A stretch of 64,000 nucleotides of DNA, from positions 1,360,418 to 1,424,417 of the forward strand of contig CM067448.1 in NCBI GenBank assembly GCA_034508935.3. The letters run 5' to 3'. The notes under the pieces were generated by a model, which searched no databases, was not told the origin of the DNA, and saw nothing but the letters and a program-made list of their open reading frames with translations. Below, one piece after another: positions 10,662 to 20,984 of the stretch (position 1 is the stretch's first letter; each line of letters opens with the position of its first letter). This DNA is from Berghia stephanieae (taxonomy: Eukaryota > Mollusca > Gastropoda > Nudibranchia > Aeolidiidae). The position numbers were made by a program, and so were the translations under genes.

Positions 10662-11554
10662 GTAAAGTTGATTTTATTTTTCTCTCTCTATCAAAACTCA
10701 ATTGTCCCACCAGGTTTTGGGACCTGGTCCAGATTTATTTTGCAAAAAAAAATATTTTTTTTAAAGCCAAATTTTTCCAAGTCTATCACTTTTAATGCTA
10801 AACTACACATAAAACTGGAAATGAATCTTAATTTTCTTATGGCCTTGCCGTGAGAAGTGTCTTAATTCATAAAAATGTAAACTCTTCTGTCAGTCTGGAG
10901 TGAACATTTGTGAACTTGGTGTCGACTTGCCTCTAACTCTAAAAGAGGTAAAATTGAGTGGTTTAAAAAAAAAAGCAAGTCAAAATTCTTAAGTCGAACT
11001 TTACATGCCAAACAGCTTTTAAAAATTCCAAGTTTTTGGAATTTGGCATTTAAAATGCCAAAATGGCAACCCTAACCTGGTCATGCTTTGGTAAGATTTT
11101 GGATTGTTCAGTCGAGTTCTTGCCTGACAACAAACAAAAATGTCAGTTGATGTTTTGTTTTTGTGTGTGTGGGGGTGTGGGGGGGGGGGGGGAGGGGGGG
11201 TGTTCTGACCCCTCTGCCCATCCAACAATGAAATTGGGGAGCTGGGTCTGTTTTGTCTGATGGAAAGCACTCTGCAGTAGACTGGTGTCCTACCCAAGAG
11301 ACGCAGGCATTTTATTCATAGTCTAATGGCTTTGGAAGGTGACTACTCTGGGTTGTCAGCATGAACATGGACTCACTAAGTAGACTAATGGACCCAACTG
11401 ATCTCAGACTATTGGATCTTCAAAACGATTTGAAATTCATATTCAACATTTGGAGAATACAATCTGTTATTTTTGATCTAAGTTTTGAAAAATGGATATT
11501 AGTCTTTCAAAGCTATTGGGCTCATGGAGTCGGAGTTTATCCCTTTTCTATAGC
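10662..11554. other. Intron 2, no gene
   Basis: Contains a G-rich run at about 11168-11200 and, near 11270-11300, a fragment resembling the body of the SINE at 11555. No coding signal. Confidence 0.45.
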
Positions 11555-11756
11555 AATTGCTTGCTACCCTTAAGATAGGACGCTAGTCTATCACAGAGTA
11601 CCTACTTTCCACCAGATCTAAAAGACCCAGCTACCCAATCGCTGCTGGTTGGATAGGGAGGGTCAGAAAATAAATCTCGACTTCACTTGGGATCGATCTT
11701 GGTCCCTTTTATGTATGAAGTGAGTGCTCTATCAACTGAACTATCAAGACCCCCAC
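11555..11756 (-). mobile_element. tRNA-derived SINE fragment, second family
   Basis: On the minus strand it begins with a tRNA-like head containing GATAGTTCAGTTGATAGAGC (A box) and a GATCGATCC B-box-like motif. A body follows with TAGCTGGGTCTTTTAGATCT and AGACTAGCGTCCTATC. Fragments of the same body appear near 11270, 13020-13090 and 45415. This family is distinct from the six-copy SINE. Confidence 0.65.
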
Positions 11757-11861
11757 ATTTTTTAAGGGGAGGGCGGGGTAACCGTTATGTGTGTTGATTA
11801 TTTATCCCTTGCCCCTGACCCCATCATTTCCATTTACAAACATTGTCTGATGGGATATGCG

Positions 11862-12248
11862 CAGTGGTGCCAACGTAAAAAATGTGTATTTTTACCCATT
11901 TTCATTCATTGTACACATTTTTCTGAGGATTGTACACATCATTAAATTTCTATTATTTAAGCATTTTTAGCATTCATACACTTTTTTGGTGTCCTTAAGC
12001 ACTAAATGTTTCTTGACCCATCAGAATTATATATGGATCTGGAAGTTGATACTATTTATCATCTATAAAATGTAAGCTTATTCATTATTTCAAATATTAA
12101 TTATATCATTGCTAGTATGGGCTCATTGCCCATTATCAGATTTAGTGCTAATTATCGATTTTTTCAGAATTGTACGCATTTTTTCAAAATCTTACTCATT
12201 TTGGCTCTCCATTGTACACATTTACATGGGCTAGGGTTGGCAGCACTG
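11862..12248. mobile_element. Short hAT-like TIR element
   Basis: A 387-bp element starting CAGTGGTGCCAAC and ending GTTGGCAGCACTG: inverted 13-bp ends with one mismatch, and the CAGTG terminus frequent in hAT elements. Repeated TGTACACATTT motifs fill the interior. The flanks GATATGCG and ATATGTGG look like a degraded duplication, so the superfamily call is tentative. Confidence 0.6.
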
Positions 12249-12456
12249 ATATGTGGATATGACAAAGATGACATTTGTCTCAAATACAAATAGCATGTGT
12301 ACAATGTTTGGTTGATTTCCTTGTTTTTCTATCACCAATAAATTCCATCAACTATGGAAGATTACTTTGATTTTTCTGAGGTATAAAACTGTTTTTTTTT
12401 TCTTGTTGATGTTTGCTTTGTAAAAAAATTTGTCTTCTTTTATCTTTTGTTTCCAG

Positions 12457-12572
12457 TGAGCTCTTTACAGAATGTGTGTCGTGATTTAATCTTGCTGAGT
12501 ACTCCATCCCACCTGCTCTCCTCCTTGCCATTGCCTCAGAAGGTCATCCAGTTCTTGTGTGAGGGGGAATGA
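12457..12572 (+). CDS. NEURL2: Neuralized-like protein (NEURL2/Ozz type), coding exon 3 with SOCS-box-like tail
   Basis: Begins after TTTCCAG and completes the split Val codon. It encodes VSSLQNVCRDLILLSTPSHL, then LSSLPLPQKVIQFLCEGE, ending at TGA 12570-12572. The pattern SLQxxCR followed by LPLPxxxxxFL is the BC-box/SOCS-like tail by which NEURL2 recruits elongin B/C in vertebrates (established for the family, inferred here). Keeping this tail separates the gene from NEURL1-type ligases, which carry a RING instead. Confidence 0.88.
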
Positions 12573-12985
12573 GTCGTAATCACACACACTCACACACATC
12601 ATCATCATCACAGTCACAACCCTCACACTCATCCATTCATCCATCTATCCAGAGCATGTTTTTATCCAAGCACCCATAGGTCTTAGTGGCTCTCTCATAC
12701 AACTCAATGTTATTGTCACACAGTTATCATTTACTTGTCAGTTTGAATTTGAAGCATATTGATGATTACCTCACTGTACAAATATCATCATCATCATCAT
12801 CATCATCAATGTGTGTCCTATTTTAACCACACTTGTCGTTTAGTATGACATTTAAAGTAAGGGGACTTTATGATTCAAAATAACAATGTGATTAAGAATA
12901 AGTCGGTTTTCAAACATTTCATTGAATAATGAAACTTGTAATTTGTTACAACACGTAGGATCCATAAGGAACTGGATTGGTGTCA

Positions 12986-12991
12986 AATAAA
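12986..12991 (+). terminator. Candidate polyadenylation signal
   Basis: AATAAA 414 bp after the stop codon of the NEURL2-like gene; the first canonical hexamer I noticed in the 3' flank. The UTR contains a CAT-repeat patch near 12785-12808. Confidence 0.4.
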
Positions 12992-13009
12992 CCCAATACG
13001 GTTGGTTGA

Positions 13010-13388
13010 AAGGTCTGGCATCTCTGTTCACCCAGCACTCATTGGATAGCTGGGTCTTAGATCTAGCAGAAAGGTCTCTTAAAACCTTCTATCTAGAGGA
13101 TAGTTAGCAATTTTTACTGTTTAAATGGAGATGAAATACAGCTCCATTGACAAATTAGCTCTAAAATCGAATGAAATAATAAAATACTGTCTATTCATCC
13201 CTAGATGTAACTTTAAGGATGTATTTTTGGGATCCATTCGGGAAAAAGGGCAGAGATTACCCAAGTTTTAGGTGCAGAAGCAGCGCCATAAGGTGAGTAA
13301 TAGGGGCTCAATGATGCCCTCGGCAAGGCTCAAATCCGGGTCCTACAGTTGGTGGTATAATGTTTTATCCACTTGCCTATCACCCCCC
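13010..13388 (-). mobile_element. Degenerate tRNA-derived SINE
   Basis: On the minus strand, 13388-13318 looks like a tRNA head (GATAGGCAAGTGG A-box-like, GGATTTGAGCC B box). The far end (13020-13090) contains AGCTGGGTCTTAGATCTAGC, shared in inverted form with the SINE at 11555. Old and diverged. Confidence 0.5.
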
Positions 13389-13464
13389 TGCCCCGAAACC
13401 GCCTCGCTTGCCCCGAAGCTGTCTGTTGAGACTGTCTTTTAAAAAAATGTGTATCATGTTGACT

Positions 13465-14867
13465 TTCCTATGAAAGAGATGTTATTGAATTCCTAATGAT
13501 TTTCTATGAAAGAGATATTAGTGAAATCCTAATGGTTTCCTATGAAGAAGCTAGTTGATTCCTAATGTTTTCCTGTGAAGGGGATGCTACTAAATGCTAT
13601 CGTAATGAATACCTAATCATTTACCATGAAGATGTTGGTGAATTCATTCCTAATCATTTACTATGAAGGAGATGCTAGTGAATTCCTAATATCATTTCCT
13701 GTAAAGATGTTAGTGATTTCCTGTGAAGATGAATTCTTTATCATATACTATGAAGGAGATATCAGTGAATTCCTTATCATTTCCTATTAAGGAGATGCTA
13801 GTGGATTCCTAATCATTTCCTATTAAGGAGATGTCAGTGAATTCCTAATCATTTCCTATTAAGGAGATGTCAGTGAATTCCTAATCATTTCCTATTAAGG
13901 AGATGTCAGTGAGTTCCTAATCATTTCCTATTAAGGAGATGTCAGTGAATTCCTAATCATTTCCTATTAAGGAGATGTCAGTGAATTCCTAATCATTTCC
14001 TATTAAGGAGATGCTAGTGAATTCCTAATCATTTCCTATTAAGATGCTAGTGAATTCCTAATCATTTCCTATTAAGGAGATGCTAGTGAATTCCTAATCA
14101 TTTCCTATGAAGGAGATGCTAGTGAATTCCTAATCATTTCCTATTAAGGAGATGCTAGTGAATTCCTAATCATTTCCTATTAAGGAGATGCTAGTGAATT
14201 CCTAATCATTTCCTATTAAGATGCTAGTGAATTCCTAATCATTTCCTATTAAGGAGATGCTAGTGAATTCCTAATCATTTCCTATTAAGGAGATGCTAGT
14301 GAATTCCTAATCATTTCCTATTAAGGAGATGCAAGTGAATTCCTAATCATTTCCTATTAAGGAGATGCTAGTGAATTCCTAATCATTTCCTATTAAGGAG
14401 ATGCTAGTGAATTCCTAATCATTTCCTATTAAGATGCTAGTGAATTCCTAATCATTTCCTATTAAGGAGATGCTAGTGAATTCCTAATCATTTCCTATTA
14501 AGGAGATGCTAGTGAATTCCTAATCATTTCCTATTAAGGAGATGCTAGTGAATTCCTAATCATTTCCTATTAAGGAGATGCTAGTGAATTCCTAATCATT
14601 TCCTATTAAGGAGATGCAAGTGAATTCCTAATCATTTCCTATTAAGGAGATGCAAGTGAATTCCTAATCATTTCCTATTAAGGAGATGCTAGTGAATTCC
14701 TAGTCATTTCCTATAAAGGAGATGCTAGTGAATTCCTAGTCATTTCCTATGAAGGAGATGCTAGTGACTTCCTAGTCATTTCCTATAAAGGAGATGCTAG
14801 TGAATTCCTAATCATTTCCTATGAAGGAGATGCTAGTGAATTCTTAATCATTTCCTATGAAGGAGAT
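13465..14867. repeat. 36-bp satellite, left block
   Basis: About 39 units of 36 bp, built from CCTAATCATTTCCTATTAAG plus GAGATGCTAGTGAATT. Degraded copies come first (13465-13740), then nearly identical ones. Three units lack the same GGA triplet (33 bp). The array is interrupted by a LINE and resumes at 19437. Confidence 0.95.
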
Positions 14868-14950
14868 ACCTGGATACCTACCTACCTACCTGGATACCTC
14901 TGTATAGAGCTTTTAGACTTGGTGTAGTCTCCTTCGCTCCTCCTCATCTA

Positions 14951-17797
14951 TTAATGATTGGACCAATTTTTATAATTGAACTTGTTTCCTAGGGTGTTGC
15001 TTATCTCCAACTCTGCTTTGAATTTATTCAAATTTTTTGCTGATACTGTGGTTTCTTGTAGTTTATTCCAGTTATTTACAATTCTAGATGAAAAAAAGTT
15101 CCTTCTTTCATTTGTTTTAAAACGTTCTTTTTTCAGTTTCTTGCTGTTTCCTCGTGTCTGAATGTTCTTGTTTGGTTTAAGGAATCCTGCCTCTACCCTG
15201 TCTATTCCCTTTACTATTTTATATGTTTGGATCATATCTCCCCTTCTTCTCCTGTAATCTAAGGTCGGGAGATTTAATTCTTTCAATCTCTCACAGTATG
15301 TTTTGTCTTTCAGGTGTGTGATAAGTTTTGTTGCTCTCCTTTGCACTCTTTCCAAACAGTCTTTGTCTCCCTCAAACTTCGGATACCATATGCAGTTAGC
15401 ATATTCCAGCTTTGATCTAACCATAGTCTTGTAGATGGTAGTCATGTGTTTTGTTTTCAGATTCTTGAAATTTCTTTTCACTATTCCGAGTGTTTTACTA
15501 GCCTTAGATTGAACATCTTTAATTTGCTTCTTGAAGTTTAGCTTCCTATCAATAAATACTCCTAGGTCTTTTTCCCCATTGGATTTCTGCAGGGGTTTTT
15601 CTTTCATTATATAGTTTGCTTCTCTGTTGTTTTTTCCTAGGTGAAGAACTGCACATTTATCTACATTGAACTCCATCTGCCATATTTCGGACCATTCTTC
15701 AAGCTTTTTCAAATCTTGTTGTAAGGTGTTTCTTTCTTCTTCTGTATTAGCTACTCCATAGAGCTTAGTATCATCGGCAAAGATTTTACATTTAGATGAT
15801 AGATTGTCTGGCAAGTCATTGATATAAATCAGGAAGAGAACTGGTCCCAGTACACTTCCTTGTGGAACTCCACTTGTTACCAGTCTCTCTGTTGATGCTG
15901 TTCCATTCACTATCACTTTTTGTCTTCTATCTTTGAGGAAATCTCGGACCCATTTGACTGTCTGATCATTAATTTGATACTGTTCCAATTTCCTGATTAG
16001 GCGCCAGTGTGGAACTTTGTCAAATGCCTTTCTGAAGTCGAGGTATATGACATCTAAATTGTTGCCTAATTCCAGGTCTCTCGTCCAGTCATCCATTGTT
16101 TCAAGTAGGTTTGTTACTGTAGACCTTCCCGCCATGAAACCATGTTGATCTTTGCTGAATAGTTTGTTCTTGGTCATATGATCAACCATTTCTTCTCTAA
16201 TCAGCTGTTCCATGAGCTTGCAGACGACAGATGTCAGGCTCACTGGTCTGTAGTTTTCTGGATTTTTTCTGTCTCCCTTCTTGAATATGGCTGTGATGTT
16301 AGCTTCTTTCCATTCCCTTGGTAGTCTTCCTTCTTTCATCGACTGGTTAAATATCTTGGTTAGGGGTTCTACTAGCTGCTCTGCTAAGTTTTTTAGGATG
16401 TAAGGATGAAGTTTGTCAGGTCCAGGTGATTTACTCTCCTTTAGGTTTTGTAATCTCTTCATTACTCTCTCTTCAGTAATCGGCCATTGTGTAGTATCTA
16501 TATTACTTGTTTTAGCAATATCTGGCAAGTTTTTCTGGTTCTCCACTGTAAAGACACTTGCAAAGAAGAGATTTAGCACCTCTGCCTTGTCTTCATCTTC
16601 AGATGCCCAAGTGCCATCTTCTTTTTTTATGTCACAGGTTCCCTGTCTTGTCTTCATTTTACTGTTTACATAACTCCAGAATACTTTAGGATTTTCTTTC
16701 GTTTCCTCTGCTATCTTGTTCTCATACTTTTGATGCGCTTGTCGGACTATTTTAGTAGTTGCGTTTCTCACTCTTTTGTATTTGTCCCAATCCTCTTCCT
16801 TTTTGCTTCTAGAGTATCTTCTATTTACTGCCTTCTTCTTCCGTAATGCCCCTCTCACTTCCTGCGTCATCCAAGGTTGATTTCTTCTCCCAACCCGGTT
16901 CCCTCTGCTTTTCGGGATGTTTTTCTCGAAGCATTGGTTAAGTACTCTGGTAAATCTACTCCAGTTGTTTCCTACGGTGTCCTCGATTAGTATTTCCTCC
17001 CATTTTATATGCCCCAGTTCCTCTTTCATACTCTCTAGATCAGCCTTCCTATATCTGAGTGTCAGTTTTTCATCTACAGTCTCTGATGTCGCCCTCAGTT
17101 TTAGGAATATGGTCGCATGGTCGCTTTTTCCCAGTGGGTGGCTCAGTCTTAAGTCGATTATGTCATTTTCTTCCTCCATCAATATCAAGTCCAATACGTT
17201 GGGCTTTTGGTTTTTTCTCTGTCTCGTGGGTTCTTTTATTATCTGTTGTAGGTAGCAATCTTCAATGGTTTCTATGAAACTTTCCTCCAGGCTTCCCTCT
17301 TTTGGTTCGTCCATCCCTTTCCACTCCAGTTCCGGCATGTTGAAGTCTCCCATAATAATTATCTCTGAATGCTTTTTTTGTGATGCTCTCCTTATCATCT
17401 CCAACATTCTCTCATTATTTTCTCCTGTGCTATTTGGGCTCCGATAAATCACTCCTACTAGTATCTGACTTTGTCCAGTTACTCCAATCGAGCACCAAGC
17501 GCTCTCCCTAAAGTCGTGATCTGTGAGTTCCTCTATGGGGTTAACCTTGAGGTTCTCTCTCACCAATAAGTATACTCCTCTGCCGGAAGTTTCAAAATCT
17601 CTGCTAGCTATTATAGTGTATCCCTCAATACCTAACTCTGCTATGGTTGGGTGTGTTGTTGCATTCTTTGGCTTAGCTTCTGTTATTGCTATTACATCTG
17701 GATCTTCTTCTTCTGCCATAGCCTTTAGCTCCTCTCTCTTATTCATCACACTGTCTGCGTTCGTGTACATGAACTTCAGGGTATTTTTCATATTCAC
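14951..17797 (-). CDS. LINE ORF2: endonuclease-reverse transcriptase
   Basis: Counted from the codon at 17797 (a GTG; the first ATG is at 17791) it spans 948 residues. The N-terminal APE-type endonuclease shows N13 (TNADS), E40 (ITEAK), GDFN at 150-153 and SDH at 225-227. The reverse transcriptase covers about 450-700, with DVIYLDFRKAFDKVP, SGVPQGSVLGPVLFLIYIND and the catalytic FADD at 673-676. The C-terminal domain is of the CR1/jockey kind (ANCIWYPKFEGDKDCLERVQ). All catalytic motifs are present. The frame is open upstream for 37 codons back to the ORF1 stop, with which it is in phase, so it may be made as an ORF1-ORF2 read-through product. Confidence 0.93.
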   Translation of the reverse strand: MNMKNTLKFMYTNADSVMNKREELKAMAEEEDPDVIAITEAKPKNATTHPTIAELGIEGYTIIASRDFETSGRGVYLLVRENLKVNPIEELTDHDFRESAWCSIGVTGQSQILVGVIYRSPNSTGENNERMLEMIRRASQKKHSEIIIMGDFNMPELEWKGMDEPKEGSLEESFIETIEDCYLQQIIKEPTRQRKNQKPNVLDLILMEEENDIIDLRLSHPLGKSDHATIFLKLRATSETVDEKLTLRYRKADLESMKEELGHIKWEEILIEDTVGNNWSRFTRVLNQCFEKNIPKSRGNRVGRRNQPWMTQEVRGALRKKKAVNRRYSRSKKEEDWDKYKRVRNATTKIVRQAHQKYENKIAEETKENPKVFWSYVNSKMKTRQGTCDIKKEDGTWASEDEDKAEVLNLFFASVFTVENQKNLPDIAKTSNIDTTQWPITEERVMKRLQNLKESKSPGPDKLHPYILKNLAEQLVEPLTKIFNQSMKEGRLPREWKEANITAIFKKGDRKNPENYRPVSLTSVVCKLMEQLIREEMVDHMTKNKLFSKDQHGFMAGRSTVTNLLETMDDWTRDLELGNNLDVIYLDFRKAFDKVPHWRLIRKLEQYQINDQTVKWVRDFLKDRRQKVIVNGTASTERLVTSGVPQGSVLGPVLFLIYINDLPDNLSSKCKIFADDTKLYGVANTEEERNTLQQDLKKLEEWSEIWQMEFNVDKCAVLHLGKNNREANYIMKEKPLQKSNGEKDLGVFIDRKLNFKKQIKDVQSKASKTLGIVKRNFKNLKTKHMTTIYKTMVRSKLEYANCIWYPKFEGDKDCLERVQRRATKLITHLKDKTYCERLKELNLPTLDYRRRRGDMIQTYKIVKGIDRVEAGFLKPNKNIQTRGNSKKLKKERFKTNERRNFFSSRIVNNWNKLQETTVSAKNLNKFKAELEISNTLGNKFNYKNWSNH

Positions 17798-17911
17798 GTG
17801 CTGCCCCTCCTTATCATTTACTGGTACTTCTCTTTTTTGAATTTTCTTGTTGTCTTCGAGTCCTTGCTCAGAAACATTTTGGGCAATTGGACTGACACGT
17901 TTCCAATATAG

Positions 17912-19039
17912 TCATTCCTCATCCCAATCCCAGTCATTTCCTCCAACATCGCTGTCTCTCTTTCTTATTTGTTCACTAAACTTCTCCCTGAAAATGACCC
18001 TTTTCTTATATATGACTACATCTTCCCCTGCTTCTCGTCTTCTCTTCAGCTCCTCTCTTAACTCCTTGGCCTGCTCTCTTTGCATAATTGTTTGGTCTGC
18101 TCCAATATACACCTTTTGTAAGCATTCCCGTTTATGGTCTTTCAACTGTTTGCTGTTCCTAAGAGCAGTGTTACGCTGATCCGTTGACATCAGACTTATT
18201 TTCATGGGTCTTGGTCTATCTTCTCTTCTGCCCAATCTGATCACTTGCTCTATAGGGTTGAGGCTGTCTTTGTTTCCATGAACCTGCAACTCTTTGAGTA
18301 CCATTTGGGCTTTTCTTATATCTTCCTTGTTGTCGCCATCTTTAGCTTCTGGTATGCCATACATAATTACATTTTTCACCCTCTTAGCCCTTTCATTTCT
18401 CTCCTCTTCTAGTTCCAGGTTCTTTTTCACCATTGCCTGCTTCTTCTCCTCAGTTTCATTGATTTTCCTCATTTCATTTATATCTTGTCTTACTCTATCT
18501 GACTTTTCTTCTGTACTTCTCTTGAGTCTCTCCTTAATCTCACTCGCCTCAGACATAGGGTAGGCCTCTATCTCATCCTTTGCTGTTGATTTCACTATTT
18601 CTATCATCTCCTCTGTGAATTCACCTTTTTGAATGATATTCACACTTTTATCTACGTCTTCTACTTTTTTCCTGAGTTTATCTACTTCCTTTTCAAGCTG
18701 CATGAAATTGCCCAAGAACTTTGAGGCCACTTTGTTGCAGGACTTAGAGCAGTAGTAATGCAGCAGCGGACATTCTTTTTCTGAGTCTTTCTTCAACAGT
18801 TGATAGGTGTCATCATCTATCTTTTCACACAAAGTATGAAACCACTGGTCACAGAGCTCGCACTGTAAGCATTTCTCAATCTCTTTGCATACATATTCAC
18901 ATTTTCCGCAAGTCTCAGTCTCAGCCTTTGCTTTTGCCTTATTTGTACCCATCGGTGCAGGGCTTTCTTTCCTACTACTGCCACTACTAGTACTGGCACT
19001 GCCAGATCTACCTTTCCTACTACTGCTGTTTAAGCTCAT
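17912..19039 (-). CDS. LINE ORF1: PHD finger, coiled coil and RRM-like protein
   Basis: 375 residues. After a Ser-rich basic N-terminus comes a PHD-type zinc finger (about residues 43-100: CGKCEYVC, CLQCELCDQWFHTLC, then a C-terminal CSKSC pair). A long charged coiled coil follows (about 110-235), then an RRM-like region (NVIMYGIPEAKDG, then RLGRREDRPRPMKISL) and a basic tail. ORF1 proteins of CR1-group LINEs bind element RNA and often carry PHD-like fingers. It ends DWDWDEE-TGA, and the next codon is CTA. Confidence 0.9.
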   Translation of the reverse strand: MSLNSSSRKGRSGSASTSSGSSRKESPAPMGTNKAKAKAETETCGKCEYVCKEIEKCLQCELCDQWFHTLCEKIDDDTYQLLKKDSEKECPLLHYYCSKSCNKVASKFLGNFMQLEKEVDKLRKKVEDVDKSVNIIQKGEFTEEMIEIVKSTAKDEIEAYPMSEASEIKERLKRSTEEKSDRVRQDINEMRKINETEEKKQAMVKKNLELEEERNERAKRVKNVIMYGIPEAKDGDNKEDIRKAQMVLKELQVHGNKDSLNPIEQVIRLGRREDRPRPMKISLMSTDQRNTALRNSKQLKDHKRECLQKVYIGADQTIMQREQAKELREELKRRREAGEDVVIYKKRVIFREKFSEQIRKRDSDVGGNDWDWDEE

Positions 19040-19381
19040 CTTCTTACTTGTTAAATGACCAGATCTATCTAAGTCTTAGCTGTACTGTATCACTGTATCT
19101 TGTTGTTCACTCCAATCTGATAAGTATCTAACTAATCTCAACTAGATATCTCAAGTACACACACAAGCCGGAATCCTCTCGAAGGCAGAAATTACATAAA
19201 TCCAATTCGAAAATGAACAAGTTTTGATGTCCGATATTTCATTCAAGTTTTGTGTTTCTGGTGAGGGGAGCGAGAAGATTCAATATCAATATTGAATAAT
19301 AATATTGAGTACTATTGTCACTGCCTAAATATTTCTAGAATTTAGATCAAGAAGATTGAATCAGGAGAGAAATGTAAACAC

Positions 19382-19395
19382 GTCCGCCATCTTGG
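19382..19395 (-). promoter_or_regulatory. YY1-like motif at the LINE 5' end
   Basis: On the element strand, within about 25 nt of its first base, lies CCAAGATGGCGGAC, which fits the YY1 consensus AAnATGGCGGC closely. Mammalian L1 carries a YY1 site at a similar place, where it directs the transcription start. A shared role here is inference. Confidence 0.5.
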
Positions 19396-19402
19396 ATTTC
19401 CA

Positions 19403-19436
<34 letters not shown>

Positions 19437-19437
<1 letters not shown>

Positions 19438-20155
19438 ATGCTAGTGACTTCCTAATCATTTCCTATTAAGGAGATGCAAGTGAATTCTTAATCATTTCCT
19501 ATGAAGGAGATGCTAGTGAATTCCTAATCATTTCCTATTAAGGAGATGCTAGTGAATTCCTAATCATTTCCTATTAAGGAGATGCTAGTGAATTCCTAAT
19601 CATTTCCTATTAAGGAGATGCTAGTGAATTCCTAATCATTTCCTATTAAGGAGATGCTAGTGAATTCCTAATCATTTCCTATTAAGGAGATGCAAGTGAA
19701 TTCCTAATCATTTCCTATTAAGGAGATGCTAGTGAATTCCTAGTCATTTCCTATGAAGGAGATGCTAGTGACTTCCTAATCATTTCCTATTAAGGAGATG
19801 CTAGTGAATTCCTAGTCATTTCCTATAAAGGAGATGCTAGTGAATTCCTAATCATTTCCTATGAAGGAGATGCTAGTGAATTCTTAATCATTTCCTATGA
19901 AGGAGATGCTAGTGACTTCCTAATCATTTCCTATTAAGGAGATGCTAGTGAATTCTTAATCATTTCCTATGAAGGAGATGCTAGTGAATTCCTAATCATT
20001 TCCTATTAAGGAGATGCTAGTGAATTCCTAATCATTTCCTATTAAGGAGATGCTAGTGAATTCTTAATCATTTCCTATGAAGGAGATGTCAGTGAATTCC
20101 TAATCATTTCCTATGAAGGAGATTCTAGTGACTTCCTAATCATTTCCTAGAGTTG
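19437..20155. repeat. 36-bp satellite, right block
   Basis: About 20 more units of the same 36-bp repeat, continuing after the LINE; higher-order alternation of TTAAGG, TGAAGG and TAAAGG variants is visible. Confidence 0.95.
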
Positions 20156-20984
20156 TCAAATTCCAATCATTTGCATTGATGGATTGGTGGGTGCTTAGTA
20201 AACCCCAGATTTTAAAAACGTTTTTCTCCAAAACCAAAGAGGGTAGAGATAGAAATAAAAGTGATTCCTTAACCAATCTTTGACGGATAGTGTTTATCCT
20301 AGTGTGTTTGTGTGTGGGTATCGGCGTATGTATGTCTTTATGCTTGTGTGTTCGTGTGTAATATTTGTGTGTAGCTTGGTGAGATGAGTTAACATCTTTG
20401 ACATTTTGGTTGTCTCCCTTGGTGTGAGTAGAGAAGTAGCAACCAACTTATGATGTTGGATGGTTTATTTATTTATCAGGGGAGAGAACCCTTTCAAACG
20501 GATTCCCTCTACAGACTGTGATCAGCAATCGTCTTATGTAAATTCCATTAAAGCTTTATTTGAATAGGAGAAAATAAGATTAAATCATGCTTTGTTGAAA
20601 TGTCTGTTGAAATTGTGCATAGAATGGATCACGATAATGATTTTCTGTCTCAAAGACGGTATGCTGAATTAAATAGAACAAGTGGAATTCATCCTTAGGA
20701 CTGAAAGCAATCATTTCACTGTCATTGATATTGCTATTAATAAACTAACGGATACAATCAGTGCTTGACCCTCAATCTTTTCCAGGGGAGTTTCCACCGT
20801 TCTTAATAACCGACCTATAAGTAAGCATGATAAATGATTATGGATTTTGGTTTTTGCTTCTTCCTGTTTCATTAAATGGCGAGTTTCTGACCTGTAAATA
20901 AGTGACCAGATTCGTCAACGCTTGTGTGCTCTGACATCCCAAACAGGCATCACTTCTATTCGTGTCCATGGATTGAACATTTCA
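20156..20984. other. Intergenic, no gene seen
   Basis: Unique sequence with a TGTG-rich patch near 20300-20375. No coding signal on either strand. Confidence 0.5.

Larger units (their letters stand above)
14868..19436 (-). mobile_element. CR1-type LINE, apparently full-length with intact ORFs
   Basis: A two-ORF non-LTR retrotransposon on the minus strand inside the 36-bp satellite; GAT is found on both sides (14865-14867, 19437-19439), compatible with a short target duplication. The 3' UTR is only about 83 bp and ends in AGGT-type short repeats rather than poly-A, as CR1/L2 elements do. The 5' UTR is about 370 bp and is preceded by a run of 31 T (plus strand, 19406-19436). No disabling change was seen in either ORF, so the insertion looks young. 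Clade: CR1/L2 group by domain layout; the exact family is not known to me. Confidence 0.88.
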
